NCBI GenBank assembly: GCA_012518275.1
Contig: JAAYSS010000015.1
Coordinates: forward strand, 1 to 39,862
DNA from: Bacteroidales bacterium
GTDB lineage: Bacteria > Bacteroidota > Bacteroidia > Bacteroidales > Paludibacteraceae
Direction: 5' to 3'
Length of the DNA stretch: 39,862 bases
Part shown: one piece after another, positions 1 through 7,227 of the stretch
Numbering within the stretch: position 1 is the first letter of the stretch
Layout: every line of letters starts with the position of its first letter
Translations under genes and position numbers: made by a program
The notes under the pieces: generated by a model
Told to the model about the DNA's origin: nothing
Database searches by the model: none
Seen by the model: only the letters and a program-made list of their open reading frames with translations

Positions 1-22
1 GTGGTCATGGTTTTTTTATTCT

Positions 23-58
23 AAATAGTACTTGTTTTAAAAAACAAGCATGCTATTT
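23..58. repeat. AT-rich inverted repeat
   Basis: Two nested pairs of arms are seen: 23-28 with 53-58, and 31-38 with 41-48 (cttgtttt / aaaacaag). Neither side carries a proper U-tract directly after the stem, so a terminator role is doubtful. The function is unknown. Confidence 0.35.
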
Positions 59-109
59 GAACGTATCCTAAAATAAAAAGTTCAACAATTAATTTTATGC
101 AATAAAAAC

Positions 110-142
110 AACCCTTCGGTCATTCACATTTACCGAAGGGTT
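110..142 (-). terminator. Rho-independent terminator of the methylmalonyl-CoA decarboxylase operon
   Basis: A perfect 11-base stem (aacccttcggt, 110-120, with accgaagggtt, 132-142) closes an 11-base loop. Read leftward the stem is followed by gttgtttttatt, so it can end the operon whose last stop codon is at 175. T residues on the other side could also let it act on rightward transcription. Confidence 0.85.
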
Positions 143-174
143 TTATCATTCACTGTTGTAAATATACAATCGAG

Positions 175-618
175 TTATTCAATTTCAAACAGCGCTTCAT
201 CCTGCATAACAGTATCGCCCGGTGAAACACAAACTCGTACAATGGTTCCCGATTTTTCGGCTAAAATATTATTTTCCATTTTCATGGACTCCATCACCAT
301 CAAGATGTCACCTTCGTTAAAAGTATCACCGACATTATAATTTATTTTTATAATGCTGCCGGGTAGCGGTGCATTAATGGTTTTGGAACTCGGTTTGGCT
401 GTAATAGGCATAGGTGCCAATTTTTCGGCCACTTTATTTTCTCCCGGTTTATTCTGCACTTCTTTACGAACAAGAATCGGAGTTTTTGATTTTTTCTGTT
501 GATGAAGCTGAATAGAATAAGGCGTACCGTTTACTTCCAACTCAGCTATATCATCTTCCACATCGTGAATTACAACGTTGTAATCCTTTTCATTGATTGT
601 GAATTTATATTTTTTCAT
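175..618 (-). CDS. mmdC: biotin carrier subunit of methylmalonyl-CoA decarboxylase / acyl-CoA carboxylase
   Basis: This small protein (147 residues) carries the biotin that moves CO2 between the carboxyltransferase MmdA and the membrane decarboxylase. The biotinyl domain fills the C-terminal half; the biotin-accepting lysine is K113 in VMESMKMEN, the usual (A/S)MKM context. The N-terminal part is a variable domain joined by a Pro/Ala/Lys linker (about residues 40-85), as is normal for such carriers. The frame stays open upstream to a GTG at 675, but the ATG at 618 (MKKYKF) gives the usual N-terminus and is preferred. It is the last gene of the operon: 73 bases behind the oadG-like gene and just before a strong terminator. 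The biotin-carrier role is clear; the exact subunit name follows from the neighbours. Confidence 0.88.
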   Translation of the reverse strand: MKKYKFTINEKDYNVVIHDVEDDIAELEVNGTPYSIQLHQQKKSKTPILVRKEVQNKPGENKVAEKLAPMPITAKPSSKTINAPLPGSIIKINYNVGDTFNEGDILMVMESMKMENNILAEKSGTIVRVCVSPGDTVMQDEALFEIE

Positions 619-691
619 TGGTTTATTTTTTATACTTTGATATAATTCTCCCATTTGATGACGAAGTTTCGTCACTAATAAGGTTCAAAAA

Positions 692-1012
692 TTATTTCAG
701 AATATTATTCATGCTGTAAATCTTTGCATTCCAAGGCGAATAACGTCTTTGGATACGCTCGATAGTAAGTACGTTGCTCTCGCGGTCGTGCCTACTTTTC
801 GACAAATATAGATGAAGTGCCATGAATGCGGCAACTTCCTCTTCTTCCGAACTTGATTCTGATATAGTTTTTTCTCCTTCAGCTTCTTTTGAGCCTTTTA
901 TTTCACTAATAGCAAGTTTATTGGCTTTGACATTTCTTGATATAACATAAATTGCTATTACCAATCCTAACAAAGCTACCACAACGAGCATTAATGGACC
1001 TCCACTTAACAT
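692..1012 (-). CDS. OadG-family small membrane subunit of the Na+-pumping decarboxylase
   Basis: The product (106 residues) belongs to the gamma/delta subunits of sodium-pump decarboxylases, which hold the complex together at the membrane. One transmembrane helix is visible at about residues 5-24, then a basic and Glu/Ser-rich linker (about 28-60), and a C-terminal stretch with the RYSPWNAKIY motif seen in Bacteroidota members. It lies 36 bases behind mmdA and before the biotin carrier, the expected order. The family is weakly conserved, so the call depends partly on context. Confidence 0.82.
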   Translation of the reverse strand: MLSGGPLMLVVVALLGLVIAIYVISRNVKANKLAISEIKGSKEAEGEKTISESSSEEEEVAAFMALHLYLSKSRHDRESNVLTIERIQRRYSPWNAKIYSMNNILK

Positions 1013-1048
1013 AATATTTTATTTTTTGGTTTGTTTATGAATGTTAGA

Positions 1049-2608
1049 TTAAAGAGGGATATTAGCATGCTTACGAGGCGGATTCAGAACTTTTTTGGTT
1101 TGCAAAGCTTCGAACGCGCGAATCACACGGAAACGAGTGTTGCGTGGTTCAATCACGTCATCAATATAGCCAAAAGATGCGGCTTGATACGGATTGGCAA
1201 ACTTTTCTTCGTATTCTGCTTCTTTTTCTGCAATGAAAGATTTTTTCTCCTCCTCATTAGTCATAGCCCTGATAGCTTTTCCCTCAAGTATTTCGATAGC
1301 ACCCGCTGCACCCATCACAGCAATTTCTGCTGTCGGCCATGCGTAATTAAAATCACCACGTAATTGCTTACTACTCATCACATCATGTGCTCCGCCATAC
1401 GATTTACGAATGGTAACCGTTACTTTCGGTATGGTGGCTTCGCCATAAGCAAACATAAGTTTTGCTCCGTGAACGATGATACCGGCATATTCCTGACCTG
1501 ATCCGGGAAGGAATCCGGGAACGTCAACCAACGTCAAAATCGGAATGTTAAATGCATCGCAGAAACGTACAAAGCGAGCTGCCTTACGTGAGGCATCACT
1601 ATCAAGAACACCAGCTAAGAAGTTAGGCTGATTAGCGACAATTCCTGTTGATGCGCCATTGAAACGGGCAAAACCAACAATAATGTTCCGAGCATAATGG
1701 CGGTGAACTTCCAAAAACTCACCGTTATCCACAATGGCATGAATTATATCTTTCATGTCATAGGGCTGATTTGGGTTATCCGGGATGATGCTATTGAGTG
1801 AATCTTCTAAGCGATCAATAGGATCATCGCAAGCAACCAACGGTGGTTCCTCTAAGTTATTTTGAGGCATGTATGAAATCAACTTGCGGATAAGCATAGC
1901 ACCTTCTTCTTCCGATTCGGCTTTGAAGTGAGTTACACCCGATTTACGAGCGTGCACATCAGCACCTCCTAAATCTTCTGTGGTGATATCTTCACCTGTA
2001 ACCGATTTTACTACCTTAGGTCCGGTAACGAACATAAAGCTGTTCTGTTCTGTCATCAGTATAAAGTCAGTCAACGCCGGCGAGTAAACCGCACCGCCCG
2101 CACAAGGTCCAAAAATGGCTGAAATTTGCGGGATAACGCCTGAAGCAAGAATATTTCTTTCGAAAATCTCGGCATATCCTGCCAGCGATGCTACACCTTC
2201 CTGAATACGAGCACCACCCGAATCATTGATACCAATTACAGGAGCACCCATTTTCATAGCCATGTCCATTACTTTGCATATTTTCTGCGACATAGTTTCG
2301 GAAAGTGACCCTCCGAATACAGTGAAATCCTGTGAAAAAACAAACACGATACGTCCGTCAATGGTTCCGTGTCCGGTTACCACACCATCGCCCAAGTATT
2401 TCTCTTTGTCAAGTCCGAAGTTTGTACAACGATGCGTTACAAACATATCAAGCTCTTCGAAACTTCCTTCGTCGAGAAGCAAGTCAATACGCTCGCGAGC
2501 AGTGAGTTTCCCTTTTTTGTGTTGAGATGCAATGCGTTTTTCTCCGCCGCCAAGTTTGGCTTGCTCTCTTTTGTCAATCAGATCTACAACTTTTTGTTGA
2601 TTCTTCAT
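1049..2608 (-). CDS. mmdA: methylmalonyl-CoA decarboxylase alpha subunit (carboxyltransferase)
   Basis: The product (519 residues, normal for the family) moves the carboxyl group of (S)-methylmalonyl-CoA to carrier biotin; in the decarboxylase the reaction yields propionyl-CoA and CO2 and drives Na+ export. The whole length matches the acyl-CoA carboxyltransferase fold: N-terminal half with [14 protein letters not shown] and the glycine-rich [20 protein letters not shown] acyl-CoA binding loop, C-terminal half with [11 protein letters not shown] and [14 protein letters not shown]. By sequence alone it cannot be told from propionyl-CoA carboxylase beta. The adjoining epimerase and OadG-like genes favour decarboxylase. 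It lies between epi (151-base gap) and the oadG-like gene. Confidence 0.92.
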   Translation of the reverse strand: MKNQQKVVDLIDKREQAKLGGGEKRIASQHKKGKLTARERIDLLLDEGSFEELDMFVTHRCTNFGLDKEKYLGDGVVTGHGTIDGRIVFVFSQDFTVFGGSLSETMSQKICKVMDMAMKMGAPVIGINDSGGARIQEGVASLAGYAEIFERNILASGVIPQISAIFGPCAGGAVYSPALTDFILMTEQNSFMFVTGPKVVKSVTGEDITTEDLGGADVHARKSGVTHFKAESEEEGAMLIRKLISYMPQNNLEEPPLVACDDPIDRLEDSLNSIIPDNPNQPYDMKDIIHAIVDNGEFLEVHRHYARNIIVGFARFNGASTGIVANQPNFLAGVLDSDASRKAARFVRFCDAFNIPILTLVDVPGFLPGSGQEYAGIIVHGAKLMFAYGEATIPKVTVTIRKSYGGAHDVMSSKQLRGDFNYAWPTAEIAVMGAAGAIEILEGKAIRAMTNEEEKKSFIAEKEAEYEEKFANPYQAASFGYIDDVIEPRNTRFRVIRAFEALQTKKVLNPPRKHANIPL

Positions 2609-2628
2609 ATTTTTTAGATGATTAATAA

Positions 2629-2690
2629 TATAGTTGAATAGTAAATAGTTGAGTAGTTAAATGGTTAAGTGGTCAGATAGTTATTTTGTA
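2629..2690. repeat. degenerate tandem repeat, about 8-base unit, between epi and mmdA
   Basis: Seven or so imperfect copies of a unit like atagttga / gtagttaa / atggttaa follow one another. A second short tandem (aattaacc, aattaac) lies at about 2740-2756, next to the epi stop codon. Both fall in the transcribed spacer of the operon. The role is unknown; it may be simple slippage. Confidence 0.55.
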
Positions 2691-2759
2691 TTTATTTGTT
2701 TTACAAAACTTTCTGAGAAATAATCAGCACGCTAACTCATCAATTAACCAATTAACAAA

Positions 2760-3167
2760 CTAAGGATGTTCGCATAGTTCGGTTAAAACACCGACAGTCG
2801 ATTTTGGGTGTAAGAATGCTATATTCAAACCTTCGGCACCTTTGCGTGGTTGTGTGTCAACTAAGCGTATGCCTTTTTCTTCAGCTTCCTTAAGTGCTTC
2901 AGCTACTCCATCTTCCACTGCAAAAGCAATGTGGTGAATGCCTTCACCCCTTTTTTCGATAAATTTACCTACCGGACCTTTCGGGTCGGTCGATTCCAGT
3001 AGTTCGATTTTTGTATCGCCTACTTTTATAAATGCAGTTTTTACACGCTGGTCAGCTACTTCTTCTATCGCATAGCATTTAAGACCAAGAACATCTTCAT
3101 AATAGGTCAAAGCATCTTCAATGCTTTTTACGGCAATCCCGAGATGCTCGATGTGGGTAATTTTCAT
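2760..3167 (-). CDS. epi: methylmalonyl-CoA epimerase
   Basis: The product (135 residues) interconverts (R)- and (S)-methylmalonyl-CoA, linking B12-dependent mutase to the decarboxylase. It is a vicinal-oxygen-chelate (glyoxalase-like) fold of two modules: IEHLGIAVKS at the start with a metal-binding His, GEGIHHIAFAVED in the middle with a second His, and the C-terminal LTELCE with the metal-binding Glu. Length and motifs are normal. It is the first gene of the operon, behind a strong promoter at 3226-3255. Confidence 0.93.
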   Translation of the reverse strand: MKITHIEHLGIAVKSIEDALTYYEDVLGLKCYAIEEVADQRVKTAFIKVGDTKIELLESTDPKGPVGKFIEKRGEGIHHIAFAVEDGVAEALKEAEEKGIRLVDTQPRKGAEGLNIAFLHPKSTVGVLTELCEHP

Positions 3168-3225
3168 GTTATATTTGATTTTAAAAAATTAGTTGCATAA
3201 AGCAAGAGTAAAGAAAAATTTCTTA

Positions 3226-3255
3226 CAAAAGTAATCATTTTATGTGGCTCTACAA
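3226..3255 (-). promoter_or_regulatory. Bacteroidota-type promoter of the epi-mmdA operon
   Basis: Read leftward, TTG (3253-3255) is followed after 19 bases by TACTTTTG (3226-3233), a full match to the TAnnTTTG -7 box with proper spacing. Transcription would start near 3219, about 50 bases before the epi ATG. Confidence 0.7.
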
Positions 3256-3400
3256 TGGAAGGTACACTTTTTTCTTAAAACATTTTAGAAAAAGCCAAAA
3301 CAATCAGAAAAGTATGCTATATATAATGACTGATTTTTAATCCACTTCCAAAATCGTAGATAAATTACAAAAATATCTTTGATTATTAGATGTGTTAACC

Positions 3401-3832
3401 TTAAATTCCCTTTTCGAACTTTGCTTTGAATACTAGTGCATACATTTTCATCTGCTTTACCATTGCCAATAAACCGTTTGAACGAGTAGGCGAAAGATGT
3501 TCTTTTAATCCAATTTTTTCAATGAAATAAAGTTCTGTATTTACTATGTCATCGGGGGTTTGTCCGGAAAGGACTTGAAGCAGAAGTGCCACAATACCTT
3601 TTACAAGAATGGCATCGCTTTCGCCTTTGAAAATAATTTTCCCGTCAACCAGTTCGGCGGTAAGCCATACCCGACTCTGACATCCTTCGATGATGTTCTG
3701 TGGAATTTTATGCTTCTCGTCAAGCGGTTCGAGCGAATTACCCAAGTCGATTAATAATGCGTATTTGTCCATCCAATCGTCAAACAGATTGAAATCGGCA
3801 ATGATTTGGTCTTGAATTTCGTTAATAGTCAT
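3401..3832 (-). CDS. sufE: SufE-type sulfur acceptor
   Basis: The product (143 residues) takes persulfide sulfur from SufS and passes it on for Fe-S cluster assembly in the cytoplasm. The acceptor cysteine is C51 in IIEGCQSRVWL, the family signature, and the C-terminal region SPTRSNGLLAMV is also typical. Its likely partner sufS follows 161 bases downstream on the same strand. No sufB, sufC or sufD is in the window. Confidence 0.92.
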   Translation of the reverse strand: MTINEIQDQIIADFNLFDDWMDKYALLIDLGNSLEPLDEKHKIPQNIIEGCQSRVWLTAELVDGKIIFKGESDAILVKGIVALLLQVLSGQTPDDIVNTELYFIEKIGLKEHLSPTRSNGLLAMVKQMKMYALVFKAKFEKGI

Positions 3833-3993
3833 AATTAAATTAGCGGTGAGAAATAAACAATGAGACTAAATTAAAAGTTTTTGCTTCTTCATTTTAGCTC
3901 TCGCTATTAAAATGTTATTAAATGATTTACTGGCTTCTGAGTTTCTTGTGATTCATTAAAATTAAATGTTTCATCTTTTTCCGTCACTCACCA

Positions 3994-5217
3994 CTATCTA
4001 AACATGTTTACTACCCTTTTCAGCGCTTCGATAAACGTGTCAATTTCTTCTTTCGTATTGTAAAACGAGAATGACGTGCGAACTGTTCCGGGTATTTTGA
4101 GAAAATCCATCAACGGTTGTGCGCAGTGGTGCCCCGTACGTACAGCAATTCCATGTTTGTCAAGGATTGCACCGATATCATACGGATGTATATTTTCTAC
4201 CAAAAACGATATAACCGAACTTTTATTTTCCGAAGTGCCGTAAATACGCATCCCATCAATCTCCATCAGTCTTTTGGTGGCATATCGAGTCAGTTCGTTT
4301 TCATAGTTGGCTATTTTTTCCATTCCAATATTTTGCACATACTTCAATGCTTCCGCCAATGCTGTAGAACCGATGTAATCAGGTGTTCCTGCTTCAAATT
4401 TGAACGGCAGTTCGTTGTACGTTGTTCTCTCAAACGTAACATTTTGGATCATTTCGCCACCGCCTTGATAAGGTGGTATTTTTTCCAGCCACTCTCTTTT
4501 GCCGAAAAGCACCCCGATTCCGGTTGACGCATAGACTTTGTGTCCCGAAAAAACGTAAAAATCAGCATCCAACTCTTGCACGTCCACCTGAATATGGGGA
4601 ACAGCCTGTGCTCCGTCAATTAGAACAGGAATATTTTTTGAATGCGCTTTTGTGATTATTTCTTTCACCGGATTAATGGTGCCAAGCACGTTGGAAACAT
4701 GAGTAACCGAAACCAACTTCGTTCTTTCATTCAGCAATTTTTCATATTCATCCAGTTGTAATTCGCCTTTTTCGTTCATCGGAATGATGCGAAGTTTCAT
4801 CCCTTTTCGCTCGCAAAGCATCTGCCACGGAACAATATTAGAATGATGTTCCATTACGGAAATAACGATTTCATCGCCTTTTTGGCACGCGAACTCTCCC
4901 AGTGAAAAAGCCACGAGATTAATAGCTTCCGTAGTTCCACGTGTAAAAATTATTTCGGTAGAAGATGATGCGTTGATAAAATTTGCAATATAATTTCGAG
5001 CATCCTCGTGTGCTTCAGTGGCTTGCTGACTAAGAAAATGTACTCCGCGATGGATGTTCGCATTTAAATGTTCGTAGCCATATATTATCCTGTCGAGCAC
5101 GGCTTTCGGCTTTTGAGTTGTTGCGGCGTTGTCAAAATAAATCAACGGCCTGTTATAAACTTTTTCTAAAAGTATTGGAAACTCTGCCCGTATGTTATTA
5201 ATTTCGTTTGTCGTCAT
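3994..5217 (-). CDS. sufS: cysteine desulfurase, SufS type
   Basis: The product (407 residues) is a PLP enzyme that takes sulfur from cysteine as a protein persulfide. The PLP-binding lysine is K227 in SGHKVYAS, and the persulfide cysteine is C365 in RTGHHCAQPLM; the short, ordered loop around this Cys marks the SufS (group II) rather than IscS type. YFDNAATTQKP at the N-terminus is also typical. The neighbouring sufE is its expected partner. The next upstream gene (cation efflux) ends 8 bases before it, so the two may share a message. Confidence 0.94.
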   Translation of the reverse strand: MTTNEINNIRAEFPILLEKVYNRPLIYFDNAATTQKPKAVLDRIIYGYEHLNANIHRGVHFLSQQATEAHEDARNYIANFINASSSTEIIFTRGTTEAINLVAFSLGEFACQKGDEIVISVMEHHSNIVPWQMLCERKGMKLRIIPMNEKGELQLDEYEKLLNERTKLVSVTHVSNVLGTINPVKEIITKAHSKNIPVLIDGAQAVPHIQVDVQELDADFYVFSGHKVYASTGIGVLFGKREWLEKIPPYQGGGEMIQNVTFERTTYNELPFKFEAGTPDYIGSTALAEALKYVQNIGMEKIANYENELTRYATKRLMEIDGMRIYGTSENKSSVISFLVENIHPYDIGAILDKHGIAVRTGHHCAQPLMDFLKIPGTVRTSFSFYNTKEEIDTFIEALKRVVNMFR

Positions 5218-5225
5218 TATAGTTT

Positions 5226-6161
5226 TTATTCAACCTGTAAATCAGGATTAGAACAATCATCAAGTACGCATTCTTCATCTTCTGTTTCAAACTCCAATGT
5301 AACATGTTCTATTCCTTTGTTTATCAATCTATTTCGTATATCCTTTTTCATGTAGCTCAGTTCCTCCATCGATTTTTTTTCATCGAGAATCACGTGGATA
5401 GTCATCACATTGTAAATTCCATCAACAGACCAAAGATGAACATCGTGAATGTCTTTTACCGAATCGATTTTCAAGATTTCAGCCTGTATGTGTTCCGAAT
5501 TTATCTCTTGCGGTGCACCTTGCAAAAGGATACGGAATAATTCTCGCATGTTCTTGAAAACGTTGAAAAGCACATAGCCGGCAATCAGTAACGAGAGAAT
5601 CGGATCAATAACCGGCACATCCCAAAAATACATGATGACAGCACCTATAAGCACGGCAATCCAGCCCAAAACATCTTCCATCAAATGAAGCGACACTACT
5701 TTCTCGTTCAATGATTTTCCCTTGCGTAAACGAAGCATAGCAAATCCATTAACTGCAACGCCCAGCACTGCCAGCAACATCATCCCTTGCGGGTGCGCCT
5801 GTTGGGGGTTAAAAATCCTAGGAATGGCTTCGGTCAATATCAAAATGCTACCGACAATCAGCACCAACGAATTTGCTAGTGCGCCAACCAACGAAAACCG
5901 TCGATAACCGTACGTATAAATATTGTCGCTCTTTTTTCGGGAATACTTTTGAAAGTACCATGCCAAACCGAGCGAAAGGCTGTCACCTAAATCGTGTACT
6001 GCATCAGAAAGAATCGCGACACTGTTAGTCAAAAATCCGCCAATAATTTCAATGATTGCAAAACTGAAATTCAGGAAAAAAGCAACCTTGATGTTCTTTA
6101 CATCACCATGGTGAGTATGATGATGTGAATGACTATGTGATTTTGATTGATTTTTCTCCAT
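5226..6161 (-). CDS. cation diffusion facilitator (CDF) family transporter, probably Zn2+ export
   Basis: The product (311 residues) is a metal/proton antiporter of the CzcD/ZitB kind. A histidine-rich N-terminus (about residues 8-19) precedes six predicted membrane helices. The two CDF metal sites are visible: a His/Asp motif in SDAVHDLGDSLSLG on helix II and HLMED on helix V. The C-terminal 90 residues form the cytoplasmic dimer domain (HDVHLWSVDG). The His-rich tail suggests zinc, but the metal cannot be fixed from sequence. It is 8 bases upstream of sufS and 54 bases downstream of the barstar gene. Confidence 0.92.
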   Translation of the reverse strand: MEKNQSKSHSHSHHHTHHGDVKNIKVAFFLNFSFAIIEIIGGFLTNSVAILSDAVHDLGDSLSLGLAWYFQKYSRKKSDNIYTYGYRRFSLVGALANSLVLIVGSILILTEAIPRIFNPQQAHPQGMMLLAVLGVAVNGFAMLRLRKGKSLNEKVVSLHLMEDVLGWIAVLIGAVIMYFWDVPVIDPILSLLIAGYVLFNVFKNMRELFRILLQGAPQEINSEHIQAEILKIDSVKDIHDVHLWSVDGIYNVMTIHVILDEKKSMEELSYMKKDIRNRLINKGIEHVTLEFETEDEECVLDDCSNPDLQVE

Positions 6162-6215
6162 ATAGAGATAACATTTTTCGGACTATAAAGTTGAAAAAGC
6201 AGAAATTCGAACCCC

Positions 6216-6527
6216 CTAAATGTCAATTTCGGGATGTTCGTCGTGGTCAATTTTGTTTTTCAACGAGTAATCAAAGAACACTTCTTCAACCAGCTCGTTT
6301 TCAGCATCTTGAAAAAGCTGAATCAAATCTGCAAAATTCTTTATCTGCTCCAAAGTCATATTGATAAAATTAACTTCGATAGGCAGGTCTATGTACCCAT
6401 TGATGCAATCCCACAGTGCATCCAAATTATATCCAAAATAATGGGGTAACATCAGTTCATTGAACGCTTCGTTGTAAAAATCGTCAAACGAATGTATATT
6501 ATCAAAGTCAAAAATTACCTGCTTCAT
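6216..6527 (-). CDS. barstar-family ribonuclease inhibitor
   Basis: The product (103 residues) is a cytoplasmic inhibitor of the barnase-like RNase encoded just upstream. The core motif FGYNLDALWDCINGY at residues 31-45 matches the inhibitory helix of barstar; D36 and D40 correspond to barstar D35 and D39, which plug the RNase active site. Its ATG overlaps the stop of the RNase gene (ATGA, 6524-6527), so translation of toxin and inhibitor is probably coupled. Length is a little above classical barstar (about 90). Confidence 0.92.
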   Translation of the reverse strand: MKQVIFDFDNIHSFDDFYNEAFNELMLPHYFGYNLDALWDCINGYIDLPIEVNFINMTLEQIKNFADLIQLFQDAENELVEEVFFDYSLKNKIDHDEHPEIDI

Positions 6528-7018
6528 TGTTTTTCAAAGGTTTTATAGTGGTCGTGTGTTACAAAAATCAGCCCATCGTTTGAGAAAACCAATCGGTCGG
6601 CATTGCGCCTGCCACAGTTGTAATTCAAATCGGCTTCGTAATAAATCCTACCTTTTCTTACCGGTAACTTTCGTTCCCTATTTGTGAAAACATCACCGCC
6701 AATGGCTCTCCCGGGCAGCACATCGCACAGGTTCCCTTTCGATGGCACCCACCCTTTGCTCCTTGCAACTTTTTTAGTGATGTAATAATCGGGCAACCGG
6801 TCATTTTCTTGCACGTAAGACACCACAACAGATTCGCTGGTCAGCTCATCTATCTGCCGATTTTTTGTTCGCTTAGCAATGCCTGTTCCCAATTCTTTTA
6901 CTTCAATACTTTCGCTCGACGGGACAATTATATCCGTCTTTCGAAACGTGTTAAAAAGTAAAATTCCGATAATAACCAGAAGCAAAAATATGATAACACC
7001 GGATGATTTATTCTTCAT
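6524..7018 (-). CDS. barnase-like ribonuclease (N1/T1 class) with N-terminal membrane segment
   Basis: The product (164 residues) is a guanyl-type RNase. The catalytic domain covers residues 78-164 and lines up closely with barnase: ITKKVARSKGWVPSKGNL, then GRAIGGDVFTNRE. The catalytic residues are all present: E128 (barnase E73), R138 and R142 (R83, R87) and H157 (H102). Residues 8-23 are a hydrophobic segment that may be an uncleaved signal anchor or a signal peptide, with a linker of about 50 residues behind it. The gene lies directly before the barstar gene with a 4-base overlap. The sequence implies export, with barstar protecting the cytoplasm; secretion versus membrane tethering is open. 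Confidence 0.92.
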   Translation of the reverse strand: MKNKSSGVIIFLLLVIIGILLFNTFRKTDIIVPSSESIEVKELGTGIAKRTKNRQIDELTSESVVVSYVQENDRLPDYYITKKVARSKGWVPSKGNLCDVLPGRAIGGDVFTNRERKLPVRKGRIYYEADLNYNCGRRNADRLVFSNDGLIFVTHDHYKTFEKQ

Positions 7019-7045
7019 TTATTGAGAAATAATTAAAATAACATA

Positions 7046-7053
7046 CAAAGGTA
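7046..7053 (-). promoter_or_regulatory. possible -7 box for the barnase-barstar genes
   Basis: Read leftward, TACCTTTG matches TAnnTTTG and lies 28 bases before the RNase ATG. No good TTG is seen 19-20 bases upstream, so this is tentative. Confidence 0.4.
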
Positions 7054-7179
7054 AGAGAATAAATTGATACGAATACATTTTTTTGATTTTCTATCTTATA
7101 TTTCGGGCTTCGCAAACGTTTGCAAACAGAAGATAAGTTAAATAAGCATACTTTTTTAACTGCATATTGTAGATTGTAT

Positions 7180-7187
7180 TATTTTTG
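7180..7187 (+). promoter_or_regulatory. possible -7 box for the alpha-amylase gene
   Basis: TATTTTTG fits TAnnTTTG and lies 40 bases before the chosen ATG at 7228. The upstream TTG element is weak. Its position supports the start at 7228 over the longer frame from 7120. Confidence 0.4.
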
Positions 7188-7227
7188 CTATTTACTAATT
7201 AAGTCTAATCCATATAAATTTAAGAAC

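Noticed and set aside
23-58. Inverted repeat as a second terminator
   Set aside because: No U-tract follows the stem in either direction.
1049-2608. mmdA as a propionyl-CoA carboxylase beta subunit
   Set aside because: It cannot be excluded by sequence, but the OadG-like membrane subunit and epimerase in the operon make the decarboxylase more likely.
7120-7227. N-terminal extension of the amylase by 36 codons
   Set aside because: The extension hides the lipoprotein signal and overlaps the likely promoter; the ATG at 7228 fits better.
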